A stretch of DNA of 45,813 nucleotides from an uncultured Chloroflexota bacterium (GTDB taxonomy: Bacteria; Chloroflexota; Dehalococcoidia; UBA2979). Each line of letters starts with the position of its first letter. The first letter of the stretch is position 1. Positions 38,170 to 45,813 of this stretch are shown here, piece by piece. The translations under genes were made by a program, and so were the position numbers. The stretch lies in contig CAIXBH010000059.1 of assembly GCA_903917615.1 (NCBI GenBank), positions 1 through 45,813 on the forward strand, in the 5' to 3' direction. Below the pieces are notes generated by a model. The model was not told the origin of the DNA, did not search any database, and saw nothing but the letters and a program-made list of their open reading frames with translations.

Positions 38170-38173
38170 GCCG

Positions 38174-39586
38174 TCAGCCCCTCGCATGCGAGCGCGCACG
38201 CGCGTGCGCCGGCGTGGCCAGCGCGAGACCGACCGCCGCCCACGTCGTGTAGTAGAACCCGTGCAGCGCAGGCCCGCCGATGGCACCGATGCACGAGGTC
38301 GTGAGCAGCACCACCGCCAGTTGTCCCTCGCCCGCGCGTTCCGGCTCGCGCATCATCCGCAGCCCCGCCAGCAACGCGGTCGCGACCATCATCAGCATCG
38401 TGACCAGCCCGAAGAACCCCGTCTTCGCGGCGTACCACGCATACGAGTCATGGATGAACGTCCCGGCCACGGAGACAACGCGGACCTCCTCATCCGAGGG
38501 GTCGTACGCGGAACGAGCATCGATCACCGCGCCGAGGCCGAGTCCCCAGGGCGTCGCTGTGGCCTCACTGAGCGCGTCCTCCGCCTCCGTGACACGCAGC
38601 GTGAACGTGCGCGCACTCGTGCCTTCGCTCAGGCGCGCGATCGAATCCGGCGCGAGCTCGGACGCGAGCGGGAGCAACAGCCATCCGAGACTCGACACCA
38701 TCAGCAACAGCGCGACGGAGCGCGCCGCGCCTCGGACCGACTCGGTCGAGTGCGCGGCGAGGACGACACCCGACCCCGCGACCGCCACGAAGAAGTTGCC
38801 GCGCTGGCTCGCGGACACGAGCGCGACCACAAAGGTCATCGTGGTCACAAGCAGGATGAGCCGAGTCCACCGCGACCCGTGACGGCCCATCAGCACCCAC
38901 ACGTTCACGATCACGACGGTGGGAGTCTGCGCGTGGACGAAATCGACGGCGCGGAGCCCGAAGCTCTGCGCCAGGTAGGCGAGCGTGAAGGGCAGCAGCG
39001 CCAGGTTCGCCGCGAGGATCAGCGTCCCCAGCTCCCCGCGCGTGATCCCTCGCCCGCGTAGCAACGCCGCCAGCACCGCGAGGTTCGTCGTCTCGACGCA
39101 CTCGGACAGCACGACGCGGGGATCCGCGAGCGAGACGACGCCGATCAAGAGCGCGAGCCCGATCGCGGCGAGAAAGAGCGCTTCGCTCACGCGCAGCGAT
39201 GGTCGCTGCCCGGCCGCGAGCATCCTCACGAGGAGCACGCCCTCGGCCGCCGCCACGGGCACCCCCGACTGCCACGGGATACCTACGTTCCCGGGGATGA
39301 GCAGGTAGTTGATGAGCGGACCGCCCACGAACGCAAGCCCGAGCAGCGCACCGACCGGCATCCGGAACGCCGCATACAACACCGCAGGCGACACCCCGAA
39401 CACGAGCAGGTCCACATCCGACAGCCCTGCGCTGGGCGCGATGACCACAACCACCACAGCCACGGCGGTCGCCACGAGCACGAAGAGCCCGAGGATTGCG
39501 CCACTGACCGCGCCGCCGCGCGGCACGATGAGCGGCGAGGGCCGACGCCTCGGCACGATCGAACGGTGGGCTGTCCACGCCGCCAC
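38174..39586 (-). CDS. O-antigen polymerase/ligase-like polytopic membrane protein
   Basis: 470 aa, many TM segments; SVAGTFIHDSYAWYAAKTGFFGL typical of Wzy/WaaL-type proteins. Confidence 0.75.
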   Translation of the reverse strand: MAAWTAHRSIVPRRRPSPLIVPRGGAVSGAILGLFVLVATAVAVVVVVIAPSAGLSDVDLLVFGVSPAVLYAAFRMPVGALLGLAFVGGPLINYLLIPGNVGIPWQSGVPVAAAEGVLLVRMLAAGQRPSLRVSEALFLAAIGLALLIGVVSLADPRVVLSECVETTNLAVLAALLRGRGITRGELGTLILAANLALLPFTLAYLAQSFGLRAVDFVHAQTPTVVIVNVWVLMGRHGSRWTRLILLVTTMTFVVALVSASQRGNFFVAVAGSGVVLAAHSTESVRGAARSVALLLMVSSLGWLLLPLASELAPDSIARLSEGTSARTFTLRVTEAEDALSEATATPWGLGLGAVIDARSAYDPSDEEVRVVSVAGTFIHDSYAWYAAKTGFFGLVTMLMMVATALLAGLRMMREPERAGEGQLAVVLLTTSCIGAIGGPALHGFYYTTWAAVGLALATPAHARARSHARG

Positions 39587-40566
39587 TAGGTTGCTCCAAG
39601 TAGCGTCCGATACCAGGGCAATGTCTCCCGCAGCCCATCCGCCAGGCTCACCGACGGATGCCAGCCGAGCCGCGAACGAATACGCGAGCTGTCCAGCACC
39701 TGGAACGGAATCTCGTGCTCTGCGATGCCCAGCACGCGCCGTTTGAGCGCGCCAACCCCGCCGACCCGCAGCACCTCGTCCAGCGTGTCGAGCACCTCGA
39801 GTACCGAGGTCGCGTGCTCCGTGCCGACGTTGAATACAGCCCCGGCGAGGCCTTCCGCATCGAACCGCTCGGCCACCAGCAGGTAAGCGCTCACGACGTC
39901 GGTCACATGGATGTAGTCGCGCACTGGCGCGCCGTCGCTGCGGATCTCGAGCACCTCGCCGCGAAGTGCCGCTCGCAGTGCACCGGGAATCAATCGCGAC
40001 CAGTTGAGGTCGCCCGGCCCGTACGTGTTCGCGCAGCGCAGCGTAGCGACGGCGACGCCGTAGGCCTCCCCGTACGAGCGGATCAGGGTCTCCGCCGCAG
40101 CCTTCGAGGCGTCGTACGGCTGTGCGCCCCGCAACGGTAGTTCCTCGGTGTACGGGTGCTCACCGGCGGATCCGTACGCCTTGTCGCTGGACGCCACGAT
40201 CACGTGTGCGACCTTGCCGTGTCGACGGACTGCCTCGAGCACGTGGGCGGTGCCCATGACGTTCGCCGCGAACGTCGCGAGGGGGATGCGCGCCGCGACG
40301 GGCACCAGCGTCTGCGCGCCCAGGTGGAACACCGTCCGCGCGTCGCTCTCCACGAACGCCCGCTCGACGTCCGCGTATGCCTCGAGCACCCCGCGCACCA
40401 CACGGCAGCGCCCCGCTCCCACGATCGCCGCCAGCGGACTCGCGCCATCCAGGTCACGGACGAGCACCGTGACGTCCGCGCCCGCATCCACCAGGCGCGA
40501 GACGAGATGCGATCCGATGAGCCCAGACGCGCCCGTGACGAGCACGGGCCGGCCACGCCAGAGCAT
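39586..40566 (-). CDS. rfbG: NAD-dependent epimerase/dehydratase, CDP-glucose 4,6-dehydratase-like
   Basis: VLVTGASGLIGSHL; VFHLGAQTLV; ASSDKAYG; YDASK; TGATG overlap with rfbF. Confidence 0.8.
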   Translation of the reverse strand: MLWRGRPVLVTGASGLIGSHLVSRLVDAGADVTVLVRDLDGASPLAAIVGAGRCRVVRGVLEAYADVERAFVESDARTVFHLGAQTLVPVAARIPLATFAANVMGTAHVLEAVRRHGKVAHVIVASSDKAYGSAGEHPYTEELPLRGAQPYDASKAAAETLIRSYGEAYGVAVATLRCANTYGPGDLNWSRLIPGALRAALRGEVLEIRSDGAPVRDYIHVTDVVSAYLLVAERFDAEGLAGAVFNVGTEHATSVLEVLDTLDEVLRVGGVGALKRRVLGIAEHEIPFQVLDSSRIRSRLGWHPSVSLADGLRETLPWYRTLLGAT

Positions 40567-41342
40567 CAGCGGCGCAACCATGGCCGCTCCCCCGCGTCCC
40601 ATTGCTCGCGCACATCGAAGAGATCGCGCCGCGTGTCGATGCCCCGCCAGTATCCGGCGTGCCGGAACGCGTGCAGGTCGCCTCGCTCTGCCAGCGCCGG
40701 CAACGGCCCCTGCTCAAACGCAGTGGCGTCCCCCTCGATCAGGTCGAGCACGCTCGGCTCGAGGACGTAATAGCCGCCATTGATCCACTCGTTGCCCGGC
40801 GAGGGCTTCTCGCGGAACTCGGTGACGTGGTCCCCATCGAGCACGAGGTGCCCCCAGCGCGGCGGAGGGTGGACTGCCGTCAGCGTCGCCCGGCCACCGT
40901 GCGCGCGGTGAAACGCGAGCGCAGCGGCGATGTCGACGTTGGCGAGGCTGTCGCCGTAGGTCAGGCAGAAGGTCTCGTCGCCGACCCAATCGCGCAGACG
41001 CGCGATGCGGCCTCCCGTGGCAGTCTCAAGCCCGGTGTCCACGAGGTGGATGCGCCACCCGTTCCAGTCGCCGTCCTGCTCCGGGTGCGCCTCGGTCGCC
41101 CCGGTCGCGAGGTCCACTGTGAAGTCGCGCCGCATCAGCGCGTGCTCCGCGAAGTAGGACTTGATGATGTCGCCGCGGTACCCGAGTGCCACCACGAACT
41201 CGGCGATGCCATGCGCCGCGTAGATCCGCATGATGTGCTCGATGAGCGGCAGGCCGCCGACGCGCACCATCGGCTTGGGGATCACGTCCGTCTCCTCCTG
41301 AAGACGCGTGCCACGGCCGCCGGCGAGGATCACAGCTCTCAT
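40566..41342 (-). CDS. rfbF: Glucose-1-phosphate cytidylyltransferase
   Basis: MRAVILAGGRGTRLQEETDVIPKPMVRVGG; LTYGDSLANVDI; EFREKP...INGGYYVLEP. Confidence 0.88.
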   Translation of the reverse strand: MRAVILAGGRGTRLQEETDVIPKPMVRVGGLPLIEHIMRIYAAHGIAEFVVALGYRGDIIKSYFAEHALMRRDFTVDLATGATEAHPEQDGDWNGWRIHLVDTGLETATGGRIARLRDWVGDETFCLTYGDSLANVDIAAALAFHRAHGGRATLTAVHPPPRWGHLVLDGDHVTEFREKPSPGNEWINGGYYVLEPSVLDLIEGDATAFEQGPLPALAERGDLHAFRHAGYWRGIDTRRDLFDVREQWDAGERPWLRR

Positions 41343-41348
41343 CGGACC

Positions 41349-42653
41349 TCACGTCGCCCCTGCGAGCGCACGGCGGAGTTCGCGGCGGTCCGACCATGCG
41401 AGAGGCAGCAGCGCGAACGCTGCCCCCCACGCGAGCGCCGAAAGGCCGATGCGCCCAACAAGCGCCGAGGCGAACACGACCTTCAACGCCAGGGCCAGCG
41501 CGAGGAACGCGGTCTGGCGCCGCACCCGACCCATACCGTTCAACACCGTCGAATACACCGCAACGCATCCCGCGACCACCAGCCACGCCGCGAACCCGAG
41601 GTAGAGCGGCAGGTCATCGATCGCGCGTCCAGCCCAGGCCTGCACAAACGCCGGCCCGAGGACGACGAGACTCGCCCCGGCAAGACCGACCAGGAGCAGC
41701 GCGACGCGCGCTGAGCGGTCGGCGAGTTGCTGCACCTGCGCGCGTTCCCCGCGCGCGAACTCGATCGCGGCGCGCGACCACAGCGGGACGATCGCCGAAG
41801 TGAGCAATGAGAACGGCATGGAGAACAGGCGAAGGACGAGCGCGTAGTCGCCGACGCGCTCCAGCGGTAACAGCAGCGAGGCGATGAGGGTGTCGGACTG
41901 GTAGACCAGCGCGGCAACGCCCTGCAGCGCCGCGAATCCGCCGGCCGCGCGGACATCCGCCTTCACCATCCGCACGACGATCCGGGGCGGTGGAGGGCGA
42001 CGACGCCATGACGGCACACGCGCGACCACCACCAGCGACATCAGTGAGCCAAACGCCAGCATCCCGAAGTAGACGGCTGATGCTCCTACGAGTGACGCCC
42101 GCGCGAGCCCCGCCACCAGTAACGCAGCGAGCATGAGCACCCAGCGGCCCATCTCGAGAACCGCGACCGTGAATGATTCCTCGCGCGCGTACAGCGCCAT
42201 CACGCCGAGGTTCGCCGTCTGAAACAAGCCGAGACAGGCGGCCGCGATCATCGCCGCCCCTAGCTGGTCCGCGGGCCACGCGATGACACCGAGCCGCCTC
42301 GCCCCGACCATCGCGACCTCCGCGATCACGGTCACGGACAGCGCGAGGAGCGCGAGCACCAGCAGCGTTCCACCGTAGTGGGCGGCTGCCCCCGCCTCGT
42401 CACCCGCAGCGCGCAGCGCAGCCATGCGGTTCCGAGCGGCATTCCCGATCCCGAAGTCGAGGCCCACCACGAGCGTCGTCAGGCTTGCGAGCACCGACCA
42501 GAAGCCGAACTCCACCGCATCGAACGTGCGCACCATCACCGAGACGATGACGAGCGAGCAGAGGACCGCCACGACTCGCGCCGCGGCAAGCGCTGCAGCT
42601 CCCCGCACGACGCGATGCGTGAGCACCCGGGACGCGGCCTCGACCGCCCTCAC
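41349..42653 (-). CDS. Polysaccharide flippase (Wzx/MATE-like)
   Basis: 434 aa polytopic; N-terminal FWSVLASLTTLVVGLDFGIGNAARNRMA typical of O-antigen flippases. Confidence 0.82.
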   Translation of the reverse strand: MRAVEAASRVLTHRVVRGAAALAAARVVAVLCSLVIVSVMVRTFDAVEFGFWSVLASLTTLVVGLDFGIGNAARNRMAALRAAGDEAGAAAHYGGTLLVLALLALSVTVIAEVAMVGARRLGVIAWPADQLGAAMIAAACLGLFQTANLGVMALYAREESFTVAVLEMGRWVLMLAALLVAGLARASLVGASAVYFGMLAFGSLMSLVVVARVPSWRRRPPPPRIVVRMVKADVRAAGGFAALQGVAALVYQSDTLIASLLLPLERVGDYALVLRLFSMPFSLLTSAIVPLWSRAAIEFARGERAQVQQLADRSARVALLLVGLAGASLVVLGPAFVQAWAGRAIDDLPLYLGFAAWLVVAGCVAVYSTVLNGMGRVRRQTAFLALALALKVVFASALVGRIGLSALAWGAAFALLPLAWSDRRELRRALAGAT

Positions 42654-43570
42654 GCGGCGCGCTCGAAGACGGACGCCACCCGTTCGGCGATGCCCTCCGG
42701 CGTCAGTCCCATGAGACTGCGGAGATACGCCTGATCGCCCCCGACCTCGGCGTAGCGGTCCGGTACCCCGATCCGCAGCCGCGGCGCGGGCGCTCCCGCG
42801 TCCGCCGCCGCCTCCGCGAGCGCGCCGCCCAGGCCCCCGATCACCGAGTGCTCCTCCACCGTGACGACCGGCCGCGCACGCAACTCATCGAGGAGCACCG
42901 AGTCCAGCGGCTTGATCGAGACCGCGCTGATCACACCGGCATCCACCCCTTGGGACGCCAGCCGCTCGGCGGCCGCCAGCGCGACCTGCACCATCGTGCC
43001 GCACGCGACCAGCGTGACGTCCGCTCCCCAGCGCACCCGTACGCCGCGGCCCGGCGCCACGTCAGGCTTCGAAGCATGGACGGCGATCTCGCCGGCCTTC
43101 TCGAGCCGAAGGTATACCGGTCCGTCGCCAGTCCCGAGGTGCGGCATCAACGAGCGCGCCTCGAATGCGTCGCACGGCGCGAGCACCTGCATATTCGGCA
43201 GCGCACGCAGCATCGCGATGTCCTCCGTCGCGTGATGCGTCGTGCCCAGCTGCCCGTACGTGAATCCGCCGCCGAGGCCGACCAGCGTGACCGGTAGTCG
43301 AGACCGGCACAGGTCGAGCCGGATCTGCTCGATCACGCGATAGGTTGTGAAGGGCGCGATCGCGTAGACGAACACGCGATGCCCCGTGAGCGCGAGCCCC
43401 GCTGCCATCCCGATCATGTTCGCCTCGGCGACGCCGGCATTGATGAACCGGTCGGTGTGCCTCGCCTGGAAGCCCTCGACCACGGAGAAGCCCACGTCGT
43501 TCACGATGAGCACCACGCGCGGATCGGCCTCCGCAAGCATCGTCAGTTCGTCGATCAGCGCGTTGCGCAT
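42650..43570 (-). CDS. Transketolase C-terminal subunit-like protein
   Basis: Pyrimidine-binding and C-terminal domains: FINAGVAEANMIGMAAGLALTGHRVFVYAI; GVISAVSIKPLD. Confidence 0.9.
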   Translation of the reverse strand: MRNALIDELTMLAEADPRVVLIVNDVGFSVVEGFQARHTDRFINAGVAEANMIGMAAGLALTGHRVFVYAIAPFTTYRVIEQIRLDLCRSRLPVTLVGLGGGFTYGQLGTTHHATEDIAMLRALPNMQVLAPCDAFEARSLMPHLGTGDGPVYLRLEKAGEIAVHASKPDVAPGRGVRVRWGADVTLVACGTMVQVALAAAERLASQGVDAGVISAVSIKPLDSVLLDELRARPVVTVEEHSVIGGLGGALAEAAADAGAPAPRLRIGVPDRYAEVGGDQAYLRSLMGLTPEGIAERVASVFERAA

Positions 43571-44392
43571 CTACGCCACACCCGGTTCGAGGTCAGCCAG
43601 CGCGCGCGCTAGCTCCCCCGGATTCGCCGAGCGGTAGTGCCAGTCGTTATCCCCCTCCATGAATGAGACGCCGCGTCCCTTTACGGTGCGCGCGATCACT
43701 GCCGTCGGCGGGCCGCACACGTCGGCCGAGGGCCGCACCACTGCGCAGATGGCTGCGAGGTCATGTCCGTCGACCTCGACCGTGCGCCATCCGAACGCGT
43801 GCCACTTCTCGGCGAGCGGTTCGAGCGCCATGACCGCGTCCGTGTCGCCCATTCCCTGCATCCCGTTGCGGTCGATGACGGCGGTGACGCGCGCCAGCTC
43901 ATGGCGCGCGGCGAACATCGCCGCCTCCCACGTCGACCCCTCCTCGCACTCGCCGTCGCTCATGACCACCCACGTGTGGCCCTCGCTCCCGGCGAGGCGC
44001 TTGCCCAGCGCCAGGCCATTCGCGACGGAAAGCCCATGTCCGAGCGATCCGCTGCCGAAGACGACGCCGGGCACACCCGGCTCCGGGTGTCCCGCGAGGC
44101 GGCTCCCGTTCTCGTAGAAGTGATCGAGATCCCCCTCACTGATCAGGTCTCGCTGCCTGAGCACCGCGTACAACGCGACGGCGGCGTGTCCTTTGCTCAG
44201 GATGCAGTGGTCGCCCAGCGGCCCGTCGACGGCGTCGCGCATGGCGGCGAAGTAGATGGCGACCAGCAGGTCAGCCGCAGACAGCGCACTGCCGACGTGT
44301 GACGCGCGCGTCCGCGCGGTGGCCTCCAGTGCATACCGTCGCACGAGCCGTGCACGCTCCTCGAGCGACACCATCGCCTCGAGTGCCGTCAT
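43571..44392 (-). CDS. Transketolase N-terminal (ThDP-binding) subunit-like protein
   Basis: SHVGSALSAADLLVAIYF; LSKGHAAVALYA; GSLGHGLSVANGLALG; MSDGECEEGSTWEAAMFA. Confidence 0.92.
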   Translation of the reverse strand: MTALEAMVSLEERARLVRRYALEATARTRASHVGSALSAADLLVAIYFAAMRDAVDGPLGDHCILSKGHAAVALYAVLRQRDLISEGDLDHFYENGSRLAGHPEPGVPGVVFGSGSLGHGLSVANGLALGKRLAGSEGHTWVVMSDGECEEGSTWEAAMFAARHELARVTAVIDRNGMQGMGDTDAVMALEPLAEKWHAFGWRTVEVDGHDLAAICAVVRPSADVCGPPTAVIARTVKGRGVSFMEGDNDWHYRSANPGELARALADLEPGVA

Positions 44393-45528
44393 CACGCGGC
44401 CCCGATCACCTCGCGCACCGCGCGCGCGATGTAGTCCACCTGTTCCTCCGTGAGGTCGTGGCCGCTCGGCAGATTGAGCCCTGACGCCGCGAGACGCTCG
44501 GTCACCGGGAGCGGGAGCGACGGATCCGCGAATGCCGGCATCGACGGGATCGACGGGAAGAACGGACGCGTGTCGACACATCGCTCACGCAGCGCCGCCA
44601 TCAGCCCATCGCGGTCGACGGCGAGCTGCCCGTCGAGCACCAGCGACGACATCCACGCGGTGATCCGGTCGCCGTCGCGCTCGTGGTTCAGTTGCAACCC
44701 CTCGATGTCGCCGAGGCGGTCGCGGTACCAGCCGAAGATCCTGCGCTTCCGCGCGACCAGTTCCTCGATGCGTTCGAGCTGCGCGAGGCCGAGCGCGGCG
44801 ACGAGGTTCGGCATCTTGTACTTGAAGCCCACCTCGCCGATCAGGAACCCGGTGTCCATCCGGCCGTGCTCGTTCAGGCGACGCGCGCGCTCGTAGATCC
44901 CCGGATCGTTCGTGACCAGCATCCCGCCCTCGCCGGTCGATGCGATCTTCGCGCCCTGGAACGAAAACGCCGCGACATCGCCCATCGATCCCGTCTTGCG
45001 TCCCCGATACAGCGCGCCGAGGGACGGAGCCGCATCCTCGATGACGCGCAGTCCGTTGCGCTGCGCGACCGCGGAGATCGCATCCATGTCGGCAGCGTTG
45101 CCGTACAGATGCACGGGCATGATCGCCTTGGTCCGCGGCGTCACCGCCGCCTCGAGGCTCGCGGGGTCCATCGTCCACGTCTGCCGGTCCACATCGACGA
45201 AGACAGGCTTCGCGCCGCAGTACGCGACGGCGCTTGCGCACGCCACCCACGTCAGTCCCGGGATGATCACTTCGTCCCCGGGGCCTACACCCAGCGCCAG
45301 CAAACCAAGATGCAGCGCGCCCGTCGCGCTGGACGTCGCCATCGCGAAGCGCACGCCAACGTACTCAGCGAGGGCCGTCTCGAAGCGGACCAGGTATTCG
45401 TTCCACCGCTCGTTCCAGCCATGCTGGACGGCATCCGTCACGTACTGCACTTCGAGGTCAGTGATCGACGGCCCCGCGGTGAGGATGAGCGACGCAGGAC
45501 GGTACCCGGTGGGCAACGCGCGCTCCAA
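44392..45528 (-). CDS. DegT/DnrJ/EryC1 PLP-dependent aminotransferase
   Basis: SSATGALHLGLLALGVGPGDEVIIPGLTWVA; IEDAAPSLGA; FSFQGAKIASTGEGGM (catalytic Lys retained). Confidence 0.92.
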   Translation of the reverse strand: MERALPTGYRPASLILTAGPSITDLEVQYVTDAVQHGWNERWNEYLVRFETALAEYVGVRFAMATSSATGALHLGLLALGVGPGDEVIIPGLTWVACASAVAYCGAKPVFVDVDRQTWTMDPASLEAAVTPRTKAIMPVHLYGNAADMDAISAVAQRNGLRVIEDAAPSLGALYRGRKTGSMGDVAAFSFQGAKIASTGEGGMLVTNDPGIYERARRLNEHGRMDTGFLIGEVGFKYKMPNLVAALGLAQLERIEELVARKRRIFGWYRDRLGDIEGLQLNHERDGDRITAWMSSLVLDGQLAVDRDGLMAALRERCVDTRPFFPSIPSMPAFADPSLPLPVTERLAASGLNLPSGHDLTEEQVDYIARAVREVIGAA

Positions 45529-45637
45529 TCATCAGCGGCGGGCAGCGCGCGTCACGCGCAGCCGTGCTACCGGGATGCTATTGGATCGTCGAGCGCGCGA
45601 GGGGACGCGCAGCGAAACGTCAGCGCGCGCTTTCGCA

Positions 45638-45813
45638 CTAGATCTCCGCGGGTAGCAGCACCCGCGAAGCCGCCCACAGTCGCTGCGGCACGTCGGGCCG
45701 CATCCCCTCATCCCAGCACCAGAACGGCCCGACTGCGCCGTTCGCCTCCAGATTGCTCGCGCCGGCGCTGCCCACCTCGGCCCGAGCACCCAGCGCGCCG
45801 CCCGGGATCGGGC
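45638..45813 (-). CDS. C-terminal fragment of an unidentified protein running off the window edge
   Basis: Open frame to window end: ...NGAVGPFWCWDEGMRPDVPQRLWAASRVLLPAEI*. Confidence 0.3.
   Translation of the reverse strand, partial: PIPGGALGARAEVGSAGASNLEANGAVGPFWCWDEGMRPDVPQRLWAASRVLLPAEI

Overview
High-GC bacterial chromosomal window, with a gene complement resembling Chloroflexi or a related lineage. No rRNA, tRNA, CRISPR array or transposase was recognised. From left to right: (1) a visibly lower-GC segment at about 1-7.2 kb with a giant DUF4011/SF1-helicase/PD-(D/E)XK nuclease protein, a 61-aa partner ORF with a strong RBS, and a convergent hipBA toxin-antitoxin operon; (2) a DUF2177/SDR/FAD-oxidoreductase/DUF1365 cluster; (3) an ABC-transporter operon (binding protein and two permeases, no ATPase) with two tandem alkaline-phosphatase-superfamily hydrolases, the first phosphonoacetate-hydrolase-like; (4) a CPA2 antiporter, a CoA-transferase pair, a secreted protein, and ppk2 coupled to an aquaporin-like gene; (5) a nirK/NnrS-like/Rrf2 nitrite-NO module, a CtaG plus coxBACD oxidase locus and a divergent cupredoxin lipoprotein; (6) a two-component system with a P450; (7) a polysaccharide operon (rfbF/rfbG, split transketolase, DegT aminotransferase, flippase, Wzy-like protein, disrupted GT2). 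Strongest observations: four HipB-type operators TGTC-N10-GACA spaced exactly 37 bp start to start, embedding a consensus-like promoter; a CoA-transferase alpha/beta pair lying in one frame separated by a single TAG; a GT2 glycosyltransferase interrupted by one in-frame TGA just before its ED motif; and an aquaporin homologue whose second NPA motif is NLV. All family names are by recognition of sequence motifs; no database search was run.
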